Of a DNA stretch of 64,000 nt, positions 35,331 to 46,170 are shown piece after piece. Below the pieces are notes generated by a model that saw nothing but the letters and a program-made list of their open reading frames with translations, made no database searches and was not told the origin of the DNA. Every line of letters begins with the position of its first letter. Position 1 is the first letter of the stretch. This DNA is from Sepioteuthis lessoniana (taxonomy: Eukaryota; Mollusca; Cephalopoda; Myopsida; Loliginidae), in the NCBI GenBank assembly GCA_963585895.1, contig OY757904.1, forward strand, positions 8,992,426 to 9,056,425, read 5' to 3'. A program made the position numbers and the translations under genes.

Positions 35331-35969
35331 ACTTACTATTCATACCACAAATCCAGGCAAAGAGAATCTAATGTAACAAGGCAATCCAACTGCTGAGAGT
35401 GGTGACCTATCCAAGCTGGGAAGCAGACAGGATAACACAGTTTAACTTGGTCATATTGGAATACATGGGAATAAAAGGGTAGCTACAGGAACCAAAAACA
35501 CATCAGGACATCAAACGTTAAGATCCGTCACATTGACTTGAAGGAAACCAGTTGCAAATCTATGACTAATAAATGGCAAGAACTCTGGAATAAGTGCATA
35601 AAAAACCAAATCCAAAACATCCAACCCATTATTAAATAATCATCTCTAAGATAAAGGAAGATAAGAAAAGAGGAAGTAGTTTGAGCTTTTCTTCTTAGAT
35701 TGGAAGAAGCTCCAATATGTATAGTATGCTAAGAATCATATACCATCAAATGCATATCAACAGAATCTACTGACTTCAACTCGACCTTGGAAAAATTCTA
35801 TTAAAAAAAAAAGTCTGAAACATAAACTAGCTTTTCAGACAAACCAACCCAAAAAACTTCATTAACTTTATAAAACAGCTTTCAAAAAAAGATGTAATCT
35901 CTCGCTATTACACCCCGCCACACCTGGACAAAATTCCCTACTTTAACCAAAAACTCATTGTCTCTGTTG

Positions 35970-36965
35970 ACTGGGGCTGTATAATACACTGACTGTATCT
36001 CTGCTGAGGGGTAAGATCCCACCTCCAATGAGTGTCTTGGATTAGTCATTAAACCATCTGATGGTGATGCTCCAGTCTTGGAGATTTTGGGATGTTGAAT
36101 ACCCCTTCATTGTCATTGCTCCCAGGTCCACTCTGACCTGGACTGGTAGCATCTGATAGGTTCCTATCTATGGGTCGAATAGAACTGCTTGACATTTAAA
36201 CTGTGTAGAGACAAATGACTTATGTTAAATTGAATTATTTGAAATAGATCTGTTTGATCATTTAACTGTATGTAAACAAATGACTGATGTTTAATTGAAT
36301 TATTGGTGATACATAGAAATATTTGGAACCATTTAACTGTATGTAAATGAATGAGTAATGCTGGATAGAATTGTGTTAAATCGCAATAATTGAAAATTTT
36401 TGTGTGCCAAAATTTAATTATTGGTATTACATAGCAATACAATGAATGATGAATAGTGTTCAGTAGAATAATTAGTGTCAAATAGCAATACTTGTAACCA
36501 CTTCACTGTGTGCCAACAAATGATTAATATTGAAAAGAATTATTAGTGTTAGATAGGAATAATTGAAACCATTTAACTGTGTAGAAACAATAATGATACT
36601 AGAGTGCAAAAAAATTAGTTTTAACTTGTTTAAAAGTAAAATTACCTACAAATTATTCACTTACAAATCATATATGTATATCCGTTCAAATGTGGGCAAA
36701 CAAATGACTGGTGTTAAATTGTTATTGTTATATAGCAATGCATGAAGCGATTTAACTTTGCGCAAACAAATGATTAGTAGTTTATAGGACTATTTGTATT
36801 TGATATAAATACTTGAAACCATTTAAGTGTGTGAAAAAAAATGAGCTCAGGTTCATTTAAAAATGTTATCTGTAAAATGTGTTTACAAATCCTATATATT
36901 TAATATATATGTATAAAGAGGATTTGGCTTTAAATAATCTACAGTGGTTGATATGCCATAAAACC
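35970..36965 (+). repeat. RepC, longest copy: head, about 71 bp array, tail
   Basis: The head (35970-36185) is followed by degenerate units of about 71 bp built on CCATTTAACTGTATGTAAAC and GAATTATTGGTGATACATAG, running to about 36830. The tail is GGATTTGGCTTTAAATAATC and GGTTGATATGCCATAAAACC (36917-36965). The expanded internal array makes this copy about 1 kb, against about 430 bp for the copy at 43126. The ORFs at 36164-36481 (-) and 36563-36745 (+) lie in the array and are chance. Confidence 0.8.
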
Positions 36966-37466
36966 AAACAAACTACTACTCATTTGCAACAATGTTAACT
37001 ACAAACCAATTGATACAAATTATATGCTTGACAAAAGATTTGGCACCAAGATGACCTACAAGCAACAAGTTGCCTTTGAACAAGAAAACCTTACTATATC
37101 ATGAGATGGCCTTATAAGGGTTAATATGCTGTTAAATCTAACAATCCAATCTAATTTTACATATATCTTAACTTAGAATGAAACAATAAATTTGACATTA
37201 TATTGACCTAATAAGGATTGATATGCTATTAAACCATTCAATCCAATCTGATCTATTCAAGTCTAATTTGCCTCAAAACAGCCTATATTATTAATTTGTT
37301 TCAAATCCTGCAACGTGTTATATATAACTAAGAAATAAAGGTATAGATAATACATGGTGTGGATAATTTGCATGTTGGTTTTAATAAGACCGGGTTTGAT
37401 AGATAATTTTTATTGATTTTTAAATATTGCTTTATTCTCTGATGTATTAAAAGCAATTCTGAGAGG
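36966..37466. other. Remnants of two more RepC/SINE-2-type tails
   Basis: GGGTTAATATGCTGTTAAAT at 37117 and AGGATTGATATGCTATTAAA at 37213 repeat the shared 3' tail, each followed by CAATCCAATCT. No heads are recognisable. The remainder is AT-rich. Confidence 0.5.
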
Positions 37467-38046
37467 TGTTATATTGTCATCTACAGCATCATGCCGACAC
37501 AATGATAAAGACACAGGAAGACTTCTTAGAAAAATATTTACCTCTCACTTTATTGCAAGGGTTCGAAAAGGTTTACTCAAGGTTTGCATGTGAGAGGGAG
37601 CTGGAGACAGAACATAACTGAAATATTTTGACCCCGTTATGGCCGTCAGCGTTGTGTCTTTCTCGTTCTCCAACTCTACTCAACTGTCTTCAACTGTTCA
37701 ATTCGTCGGTCTTATATTAACTTCAAACTCCCATGTAGTGATATGGACACGCCTCCACAATTTTTCCGATATCTGGTGATTGGGATGTGTCACTTCCGCT
37801 ATCTTTGGAATGGCCTGTGTGATCATCATCGAGCAGAAATAACTGTCATGCAGTTCAGAGGTCACTCTCTTCCGGTGCAAGAGTCTATGAGAGTATAATG
37901 GGATTTTTTTTTACCTCGTCCCATTTCATCAGCCAATTTCCGCCCACGCGATTTCCTCTCATAACTGCCATTAGAATGAGTCACTTCCTTCAGGTGCGTC
38001 ACCTTGAATGGCATTTTTGGCCGGTTCAAAAGGTCAAAACATAACA
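37467..38046 (-). mobile_element. Probable solo LTR
   Basis: Ends in inverted termini TGTTAT (37467) and ATAACA (38046), so TG...CA on either strand. On the minus strand, a TATA box TTAATATAAGACCG lies near 37711-37725, followed by an initiator-like region and a poly(A) signal GCAATAAAGTGAGAG near 37542-37556. The block is richer in G, C and CpG than its flanks. No protein-coding part or second LTR is present, which fits recombination between LTRs. No perfect target duplication was seen. SINE-2 begins within five bases of its right end. Confidence 0.55.
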
Positions 38047-38050
38047 GAAG

Positions 38051-38280
38051 TCTCCATGGTGTGTGTAATGGTTAAAAAGTTGGACTACAGCCTCTAAGTA
38101 AGCAAGTTCAAATACTATTACATTCACTTTTCGACTAAAGCCTTTGGAAAACTTATGAACCCCTTTATCCCTACCAGCTATGGGGAGGGATTAAATAGTA
38201 TCACTGCTGTTCCTCTACAAGGATGTCTTTGGCATTAAATAAGCCACAAAGATTGATATATCATTAAACAAAGATACTGA
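38051..38280 (+). mobile_element. SINE-2, second copy
   Basis: The head TCCATGGTGTGTGTAATGG and AAGCAAGTTCAAATACT are more decayed than in the 34254 copy. The core CTACCAGCTATGGGGAGGGA-TTAAATAGTA and the tail CTTTGGCATTAAATAAGCC and GATTGATATATCATTAAAC are clear. Confidence 0.8.
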
Positions 38281-39225
38281 ACCAAACCAGAAGCACTATT
38301 AGTATAATTTTATATAGAAATCAATTAAAATAAAAAATAGCTATAATCTTTTTATATTTATCCTTATTCAGTTTTGTAAGTCTTTCTAATTGATTATTAT
38401 AGTTTATTACATGAAAACATAAATACTTGCACTTTGAGGGTGTATATTTTTGCTAATAGATTGAAAATTCTTTTATTAATAAATATATACTTCATATAAT
38501 TTATTTCAAGTTGAAAATGTAAATTTTGAATATCACCATTTAAAAACAATTGTTTATGCATAATTTTCTTTTTCTTTTTTTTTTTTTTTAAGAAATAATA
38601 TTATCAGTATATAATTATGCTAAGATTTTATTTTGTTTTATTATCATTGTATTTCTTGATCAAATTTTTATATCTATGATCATGGGAAAATATTTTGTTA
38701 TAAAGATTATTGTACAGGAAATTTATTTTTTAATTTTACTTGCAGTTTAATTTCTATTTAATTTGATACTTCATCAATCCTTTTAAATTATTTTTTATTC
38801 AATATTCATCTCATATTTATGACTTATTTATTTTCATAATCATAGATTTTATTTTCTTGTGTATTTATTTATCACCTAATTTAAACACTGCAAAGCTTTT
38901 TAAAAACATTTTAATGTCTTCATTTTTGGTCATTTTTATTTTATTTCTATTTTAGAATTTTTATTTGCTGTCAGCTATAACTTGGTTGTAGGTTTTCCTC
39001 CAAATTTAGTATTTCTTTTAAAACAAATAACTTTAATTTTTGCTATGTTTATCATTACATTTTTAATCTTTTTGTTGTATCTAACTTTCTATTTCTTGTT
39101 TTTTGTTTTCTTTTTATTTTGAAAATATGATTATTTATATTTATTTTTAGTTTCTATTTATTATTTTATTATCTTTTCTTTATATGGTGTATTTTTATTT
39201 ATTCTATTTTCATTATTAGTTTTTA
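38281..39225. other. AT-rich stretch, nothing recognised
   Basis: Very high T and A content with no coding signal. Confidence 0.5.
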
Positions 39226-39278
39226 TTACTTGGGAGAGTCAAAATTTTTGCAATATTTTGTGTTATGTTAAGTGGGTC

Positions 39279-39446
39279 TAATTCACAACGATGACTTTGG
39301 ATAAACAAAATGAAGATAGGGATTTCAGAGATGACATGTTTATTATGTGACAGCCATGACAGGAAGTGATGTTATAAAGGGCAGATGACTGGCCCTTGTT
39401 TTAAGGGATCAGACTAAGAGGCACAATTATACTACATATTACAACA
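39279..39446 (-). repeat. 3' LTR of the Ty3-type element
   Basis: Matches 41709-41876 apart from about ten substitutions. The polypurine tract (plus strand TCTCCCCTCCTT at 39447-39458) directly abuts it, as expected for a 3' LTR on the minus strand. Confidence 0.85.
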
Positions 39447-40285
39447 TCTCCCCTCCTTAACTGAGAGTAGGTGCTTATTTGATTAATTTTTTTAAAATTT
39501 CTTATTCCTAAAATTGTTAGTGAGAAGCTATAGTCTTTTATCTATCTATAAAGGGGTGGGGACTTTAGAGGTCCAGCCTCTGAGGAGTGTTTATACATTA
39601 CATGGATCGTCTCGGTTCTTGAATGGGTTTATAGGGTCTGCTGATGCGGAATTCAGTGATTGGCTGTTTTACCAATATGAGCGGTGTTTGTTCCTCAGGT
39701 ATCATTCTCTGACTGGGGTCTGTTGATGACCCACTCTGAAGAGTATGATGAAGCAATGGAACACTGATACTGGTGTGTAGTTCTTTTTGTGATGAGTTTG
39801 CATCAGTTACAGGTGGTTGTTCATGTCTCTCCTTAAGTATCGAGTCTCTTTTAGCTGGTCTGATGAATTGTCTATTTCTTCTATGGATGCTACCCCTGTT
39901 GTATATTGACCCTTGATCAAGTCGTCAATCAAAGATGCACCTGTGTAAATAAGCAGAAGAAGCGGAAGCAAGTGAGCATTATGAAAGAATATAGGCAGGT
40001 GCTGGCTGCAGTTGAGTTAGAAGGGGACAGGAAGGCCAGAGTGAGGGCCAGCTTGCAGACTGAGGGCTATGGCCCTCAGTGACCCCCGGTTGAGCAACCC
40101 CAGCCAAGATGCGGAAGAAGTGCTGCTATGCTCAAGAGAAGGAGTTGGGTCAGTATAGCTGTCTGTCCCTGTCTCTACTCATCTCTCACACACAACAGAA
40201 ACATCAACCCTTTTGGGAATAAAATGTGAGAGATACATATATATTTTTATAAAGAAGTGTGTTTGTTTGTTCATTGAAGTCATCA

Positions 40286-40840
40286 TTATCTTTGATTATG
40301 TTCTTGGTTGGGTCTATGAGGCTCTACAGCACCACTTTCAGACTCTACTATGTATGACGTTGGACTGGTATCAAAATGATGGATCATTCCAGGCCCCCAT
40401 AGCTGTGTTTCCTTATGCTGGACATAAACTTTCTGTCCAGTGTGCAAACATGTATGTTGTCTGCTATTATGCTTGTTATAGTAATCCATTGATTTTTTTT
40501 TCTGTACTTGTTATGCTATTCTTGTCTGTTCATCACCAAGCTGTTGTTTTTACGAATTTGTTGACCATTTAGCAATTCTGCAGGGGAGCTAAGGTTTGAT
40601 GGCATTGGTGTAGCTCTAATTGCCATCATTGCAAAATAGCTGTCTTGTCCAGTTTCCTGTGCTTTCAGCAGTATTCTCTTGCACACTCCAACCATCCTTT
40701 CTGGAAAGCTGTTAGACTTCAGATAATGTGGTGAAGATTTCTTGAGTAGGAAACTCTAATTTGTGGAGAAGTTTGCAAATTCCTTGCTTGTGAACTGTGT
40801 GCTGTTATCCATGTATAAGACTTCCGGTACAAATATTGCT
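40286..40840 (-). pseudogene. Ty3-type integrase C-terminal part
   Basis: The minus-strand reading gives FTSKEFANF (catalytic core region), KSSPHYLKSNSFPERMVG (the conserved catalytic Glu region), ATPMPSNLSSPAELLNG, and then the 67-residue frame 40286-40489. That frame contains GQKVYVQHKETQLWGPGMIH and SPTSYIVESESG, the GPY/F-type C-terminal domain of Ty3 integrases. Such enzymes join retrotransposon DNA to chromosomes. Frame breaks between the pieces and the missing N-terminal zinc domain make it inactive. Confidence 0.8.
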
Positions 40841-40859
40841 TTTATATGTTTGCAGAGAC

Positions 40860-41700
40860 CTCTCCATGAAGGTGTTGTCTGTCACAGTATCCACATTGCA
40901 TCTGTCTACTCTTTGCTTGTACCATGTGCATTATACTGTCTTCCAACAGGACATGAATAGCTTCAATTTGTTCACTTCTTCCGCCTCTGCTATGCCTAGT
41001 GCTTTTGCGATGGTCAGGTTGCTCCCTTCCTTGAAGAATTTCTGAGCTGACATTAAATGTATGCTGAATATAAAGAGGTTGACTACCAGTATATCCTCTA
41101 TGTCCTCTTCGTATTCACATTTTTGGCTATTTAGTGGAGTTTTTTCAAAAATGAATGTGCGGATTTGTCTGGGCTTTGCTGATATTGTAGTAGTCTATAT
41201 CTGGCCACATGAAAATTCGACTGTGAGCTTATGTATTGCTTAAAGTATGTAATGTAGGCTTGGACGGTCCTTTCCTCATTGTGTCTGAAAGAGAATGAAT
41301 CACTTATCTCTTGCTCTTCAATGCTAGTCCACAGAAGGAGATATCAAAGTTTGATATCATCATCAATGTTTTGCATTGGACCATCAAAATGAATCCTAAT
41401 TTGCTGTATAAATCTATCCATAGCTTTAGAAAGGTTTGTACTATACCAGTCTATTGTTGGTGGAGGTATTTGAAAGGAAGCTGCCATAGTAATTCCGTTA
41501 TTCCTTTTCTCTTTTTTGCTTGAAATTCTAAAGAAAATTCACTTATCTTCATTGGCGAGTGAATATGTAGTATTTATTTATTTATTTATTTATTTAAGGG
41601 TTGTCCAAAACTGGGCAAGATATTACTTTTATGCCCTAATTTCCAAGTCTGTTTTCTGTGTGAGTGTTTGTAATCCCACTCCTGACAGCATGATATGTGA
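40860..41700 (-). pseudogene. Ty3-type gag remnant
   Basis: The minus-strand reading starts with PPPTIDWYSTNLSKAM and continues with FDGPMQNI, EERTVQAY, SNFHVARYRL, FSIHL and EGSNLTIAKALGIAEAEE. These follow the capsid-like gag of Ty3 elements up to the region before the zinc knuckle. Several stops interrupt it. It passes into integrase sequence without any pol in between. Confidence 0.7.
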
Positions 41701-41708
41701 TGGGGGTT

Positions 41709-41876
41709 TAATTCACAACGATGACTTTGGATAAACAAAATGAAGATAGGAACTTCGGAGATGACATGTTTATTATGTGACAGTCATTACAGGAAGTGAC
41801 GATATAAAGGGCAGATGACCGGCCCTTGTTTTAAGGGATCAGACTAAGGGGCACAACTATACTACATATTACAACA
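41709..41876 (-). repeat. 5' LTR of the Ty3-type element
   Basis: Partner of the LTR at 39279-39446. A primer binding site just inside it (41708 downward) is not recognisable. Confidence 0.8.
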
Positions 41877-42160
41877 TTTTGATAATGTGAAGCTCAATTC
41901 TGCACCTGTAGATACTTTTGTTGCGGTTATGTAGATGATGAATCACACTGGACTGTGATATTTCATGTATGATGAGCTCTGTGTGTTACACTCTGGATTT
42001 GCCTTTATGGCTTGGAGCATGCCTTTAGAATTTATCATTTTAGATCTACCTCACCTTGCCTAATTGTTAAATTCCTTGCGTCATTTGGTTACTGTTCTAT
42101 GATAAAGTGTGCCTTCATTTTTCGTACAACAAATATTTTTCGTTTCTTCCACAGTGTTAT

Positions 42161-42478
42161 ATTTACCAACCCCTCCACTTGGGCTCGATATGACATAAGA
42201 TCAACTTTTAAGCAGAGTTTAACAGGTTTGAATTCAGAGTTTTCCTTCTCTTAGACTAGTTGCCTCACCAAGGCTGAAGAACCTCATCTGCCCTACTATT
42301 TACCCATAGCTGGAGGGAGAATAATTGGATTCATATCTTTCTCAAGGGTATTAGTGCTATGTGAAATGCAATCAGTCTTGTCCAGGTTTTCAACTAGTGT
42401 CACCGTGTTCATTTCCTACAATGATAACCATTACACCACGGGCACCTCCTATTTCCTATGACGATAACCATTACACCG
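42161..42478 (-). mobile_element. SINE-3 inserted in mariner-A, with duplicated head
   Basis: A full body on the minus strand (tail at 42161, core CCCATAGCTGGAGGGAGAAT at about 42302, A box ending at 42445). A second partial head, ATTTCCTATGACGATAACC-ATTACACCGC, directly follows at 42450-42478. The flanks CAGTGTTAT (42152-42160) and CAGTATTAT (42479-42487) look like a 9 bp target duplication with one change. Confidence 0.85.
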
Positions 42479-42779
42479 CAGTATTATGGCCCACTTTGAA
42501 CTCATAAAGCATATGTTTTGATTTAGACTCTATTACATAATTATTTGTGCAGCTTTTAAATCACACAGAGAATAAAACAATGTACAATGTGTCAGCTCAC
42601 CAATTATTGTGATACTACCAACCACAGTGAGCAGCCCCTATGACTGTTCAAGCCATGGAAGCTGCTTGCTGTGGTTGATCAAGCGATAGATGCTTTGGTC
42701 GAATGATATATGCCCTGCAAACTAGCATGTACCTAATTATTGCAAAACTTTTGAATCACCCTGGTATTTAGTTACTTTC

Positions 42780-43090
42780 AGTCTCTGAGTTCATTTTGTC
42801 AACCACCTGCATTTACTTTAGTCTATAATTGCATAATTTCCTTTCCAATTTTTATTCTTTGGAAACAATAGAAATTTTTGATTGTCCGTTTTAGAGAACA
42901 CAATACACTGCTGGTTTTCTTGCTTATGAATTCCACTTAAAATGATAAAAAATCCATCTGAGTTTAATGGAAATTTGAAAATATGACAGTTATAATATTC
43001 ACAATAGACAGAGTTGTTAGGAGATGCAGTGAGAAATGTTGGATTCTCTGTGAGGATGTCAATAAAGTGATTGATTTTGGTGTATATCAA
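42780..43090 (-). repeat. RepF copy 1, coding-like repeat of unknown nature
   Basis: A 90-residue minus-strand frame (42818-43090) containing NSVYCEYYNCHIFKFPLNSD and NQKFLLFPKNKNWKGNYAII. The second copy at 50040-50330 shows the same order of residues in translation with similar spacing (VLSS, KTIKSFYYFPKTENIEENYS). Two dispersed copies that keep similarity in one reading frame suggest a piece of an unknown element's protein, or of a processed gene. I do not recognise the family. Confidence 0.5.
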
Positions 43091-43125
43091 GATATTAAAA
43101 TATCTAAATTGTCTCTTTTAGAAAT

Positions 43126-43553
43126 TTGGGGCTGTAGAATACATCAACTGCTTCTCTGCAGAGGGGTAAGACCCCCCCTTCCGCAACAAGTGTCCTGGAT
43201 TTGATACTGAACGATTTGATAGTGCAGCTCCAGTAATGCTGGAGCTTTGGAAAATGTGGAGTACCCCTTCAATGTCATCGCACCCAGGTCCACTCTGGCC
43301 TGGAGTGGGAGCACCTGATAGGGCCTTATCTATGGGTTAAATAGAACCAAACTGCATACTTATGTTAAACTGAATTGTTTGAATTAAAACTGTTTGACTT
43401 AACTGAATAGCTTGAAATAGAAATGTTTTTGACAATTAAACTGTGTACTCATGCTAAACTGAATTGTTTGAAACAGAACTGACTATTTGCATAAAAATGG
43501 ATTTGGCGTTAAATAACCTACAAAGGTTGATATGCTATAAAACCCAAACAACC
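43126..43553 (+). repeat. RepC, compact complete copy
   Basis: The head TTGGGGCTGTAGAATACATC, CTCTGCAGAGGGGTAAGACC, TACCCCTTCAATGTCATCGC, CAGGTCCACTCTGGCCTGGA and ATCTATGGGTTAAATAGAAC leads into three short units with AAACTGAATTGTTTGAAA. The tail is ATGGATTTGGCGTTAAATAA and GGTTGATATGCTATAAAACC. This copy gives the best picture of the family, about 430 bp. Confidence 0.85.
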
Positions 43554-44061
43554 AATCATTTTTTATAAATGTTCAATAGTCTGCATACCAAAATGAACAT
43601 ATTGCTAAAAAGAAAAAAGCATATTGAATATTTTTGTCACTCTAAATTTCTGAGATGAGTGGTTTTTATTCACATGTCTCTGGCTATTTTCTTTATCTTT
43701 TTGGTCGTTGTTCTCTGCGACAATTCAGAGATCATTTTTAAGAGCCATAAAGTTAAGGTTATTTGTTTGCCCCTCCAAAAAAGAAAAACATACATTCTCT
43801 GAATGATGAAGCAATTGGCTAGAGTATAAAAGTGTTAGTTTAGGGCTTCTTCTTCTATCTGGAAGTAGTGTGTGTTCAATCCTTGGGACCAGGTACAGTG
43901 TAAAGAAAAACAGCATTACAAAAAGGAAATAACTAAGGCAGTAAATTAATTGATATGAGATACCCCAAAACATGGATAGTGGAATGGAATCAGTCTATTC
44001 CTATGGAAGGAATTAAGGGTGTAGTTCAAAATTCCCTGATGATTACTGATTATGATAAAAG
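43554..44061. other. Short spacer with a tRNA-like segment
   Basis: 43808-43900 contains TTGGCTAGAGT and, about 60 bp later, GTGTTCAATCCTTGGG. These are A-box and B-box-like elements and may be the head of a further SINE, but no body is recognised. Confidence 0.35.
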
Positions 44062-44305
44062 TGTAATGTGTTGGTCGGTCAAATTGACACCCCCAAAGCC
44101 AGTGGAGGTGGGCAAGCGTGGAAACTATGATTGGTAGTTGGCTTGTTTATGCAAATGGGTGGTGTTTTGCATTGGCAAGTTACTTAGCTCTATGTAAAGA
44201 GCTGGAATGAGAGAAGGGGAGAGACATTCCAAAAGGAGTAAACTGTGGGTGTCACTATGGAGAGAAACAGGATTTTTTTTGTTTCATGAGACATTTCAAC
44301 ACAAG
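44062..44305 (+). repeat. 5' LTR of second Ty3-type element
   Basis: Aligned with 48723-48977 by shared blocks over the whole length. No primer binding site is recognised just after it, and a deletion there is possible because gag-like sequence begins within about 50 bases. Confidence 0.8.
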
Positions 44306-44339
44306 CTATTTTGGAAAACCTCAGATATTGACTTGTACT

Positions 44340-45112
44340 TTTTCTAAATACAGCAGCAATAGCAAGGAGGCCTTTTGACCTGCGATTTATTCCTGAATCT
44401 GGAGAGGTCGCATCGGATGAACCAAGTATAGAATGGTTTGAGCAAGTAGAGATAATCCGCGAGCTAGCAGATGAAGAACAAAACCTTTGAGGTTGATGGG
44501 TGGGGCTCTCGCTGTGTAGAGGAGAGCTGATATTGAGGAAATCAAGTGCACACTTGCCACTGCATTCACTGTAGATGTGTTCGTGGCATTTGAACAGTTT
44601 GCGATGCGGCAACTTCACAATGGAAAGACAGTCGATGAATTCCTGGCAGCGCCCGAAAAACTGGCTCGCCAGGTTGGAGAAAGACTACCTGAAAAATGGA
44701 TGGCCTGCACATTTGTTGCTGGGTTGCTACAGCATGTCAGGCAGCAGCTTTGGATGTCAGCGTGACTGGACGCTTTGACATTAGCTCAACTCTGTGCGAG
44801 AGATTGAGATATCCTGGTTGAGGACCAAATTGTTTCAGTGGCCCAGTGACTATCTGCAGATGCCATGGAGGTGATTGCTGATCAGAATAGGAGAAACTTG
44901 GTATGCTGTCCATGTGCCAACCCCAACTACCTGGATAATGGCTGCACACAGGGGCATGCAATCAGGACAGACAACCGGGTACAACGATCATGCCGAACAT
45001 TACGGTGCTTCAGATGCCAAAGGATGGGTCACTTTGCATCTGAGTGCCCAGGAAACAACTGGGGTGGGGGAAGATGCCAGTGCCAGTCTCCTCCCCAGGT
45101 AAGTGAACATTG
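44340..45112 (+). pseudogene. Ty3-type gag remnant
   Basis: The first open piece runs from ARRPFDLRFIPESGE to IEWFEQVEIIRELADEEQN. After frame changes come MFVAFEQFAMRQLHNGKTVD and EKLARQVGERLP (44577-44765). The last piece, 44865-45113, ends in the zinc knuckle CFRCQRMGHFASEC (CX2CX4HX4C). These are the capsid and nucleocapsid parts of a gag protein, which in intact elements packages the element RNA. Three frame breaks inactivate it. Confidence 0.8.
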
Positions 45113-46170
45113 AGGTGCTACCTGTGATTAAACTGCTTGTTGATAGACAGATATACATGGCCCTAGTAGACTCTGAGTGTTAAAAGATGTTAATGTGCAA
45201 GTTGGTGTGTTGTTCATGGAGACCTAGAGAGGCAATGGTTGTAACTGCTGATGGAAAATCCATTACCTGCTTGGATGTTGGCACAGTGGAGCTGAAAATT
45301 GACAACATACTTCTGTTAACCATAGAGGTATTGATTGTACACCAAACCTTGTTAGGTCTTGACCTCCTGCTAGGAGTCGATGTAATTGCAAAGCTGGGAG
45401 GAGTCCATATAAGTGGCTCAGGTGAGGTGAGCTTTACAGCTGAGAACATGCCCCACATCGCTTCCATTGTAATAAACAAACCTGACTTCAGTGCAACTTT
45501 CGACCTGGGTAGGTGCGTATCGACTACAATGTAGAAGTGGGTAGGTGGCCGAATGCCTGCGCCACTGAAATTGAAATCGCAGAGTACCCAGTTCCAGAGC
45601 ATATCAGGAGTGGATATCAAAATGAATTGCAGCTCTGGATTGTGAACACCTGGCTTGTGTCGTACCCAGAGGAGGAGCTGAGGCTGCCTCGAGAACTGAT
45701 TCCTTTGATGGCAATAGTGCAAGAGAATAAGGGGAAAGTGAGACATGGACTACAGAAAACTGAATAACTTTGTAGATGTGTATACGGCTAATGCAGATGT
45801 TTGTGCCCAGAAATTGCAGGAATGGTGACAGCAAGGGAGCAACGTTGCCACCCTTGATTTGAGAAGAGCCTACCTCCAAGTCCAAGTCCACTGATCACTC
45901 TGGCCCTGTCAGACTGTTATGATAAAAGAGTGGAGATATTGCCTCACTCGATTGGGATTTGGTTTTAATATGGCTCCAAAGATCATGTCAGCGATTTTGA
46001 ATGTAGTCATGTTGCAGGATGAGGAAATTTGAAGGGCAACATCATCCTACACTGATGTTGTCTATGTCAATGAAAACATGGCCTCTTCAAGGATGGTTAA
46101 GGAACATCTAGAACACTTTGGTTTGGTGTCCAAGACCCAAGAGCCACTCCAGAATGGAGTGAATGTACAA
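45113..46170 (+). pseudogene. Ty3-type protease and RT N-terminal remnant
   Basis: ALVDSEC near 45160 corresponds to the aspartic-protease active-site triad region (normally D-S/T-G, here S-E). The 115-residue frame 45187-45534 contains TVELKIDN, LGLDLLLGVDVIAKLGGV, the usual flap-to-C-terminal protease pattern. RT sequence starts in 45513-45767 (YPVPEHIRSGYQNELQ, PRELIPLMAIVQENKGKVR). The palm motif with the YxDD-type pair (SYTDVVYVNE) near 46050 has lost its Asp pair. Several stops are present. RT continues until the RTE insertion near 46170. Confidence 0.75.

Larger units (their letters stand above)
34013..35965 (+). mobile_element. Jockey-like LINE, copy 2, split by two SINEs
   Basis: Starting at VPETSLQYLLQIYN (34013), the reading returns to an RT segment that lies well upstream of where copy 1 stopped, so this is a second, separate copy in the same orientation. 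It continues through FNIKINNIVK and LYVHDSLICYQ (34850, the YVDD position mutated) to the C-terminal tail at 35560-35900 (WQELWNKC, TDFNSTLEKFY, INFIK-like). SINE-2 interrupts it at 34254-34490 and SINE-1 at 35086-35330. Frames are broken throughout. Confidence 0.8.
39279..41876 (-). mobile_element. Ty3-type LTR retrotransposon, internally deleted
   Basis: Two direct repeats of about 168 bp (39279-39446 and 41709-41876) bound 2.26 kb of internal sequence. On the minus strand the LTR starts TGTTGTAATATGTAGT. The purine tract AAGGAGGGGAGA lies directly before the 39446 LTR, fixing orientation. Inside, gag (about 41700-40900) is followed directly by integrase (about 40830-40290). Protease, RT, RNase H and the integrase N-terminus are missing. 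The copy depends on other elements and is also broken by stops. The LTRs differ at roughly ten positions by eye, so insertion is not very recent. Confidence 0.85.
39226..42775 (-). mobile_element. mariner-A copy split by a Ty3 element and a SINE
   Basis: The two ends match as inverted repeats: TACTTGGGAGAGTCAAAATT at 39228 and, at the right end, GCAAAACTTTTGAATCACCC-TGGTA (42741-42765), the complement of the same end type seen at 7559. Minus-strand sequence of 42060-42160 and 42480-42510 aligns with the helix-turn-helix region of the copy at 2540-2945. Removing the Ty3 element (39279-41876) and the SINE-3 (42161-42478) leaves only about 630 bp, so the mariner was itself deleted, lacking its catalytic domain. 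A rearrangement joining two separate mariner remnants is the alternative. Confidence 0.65.
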
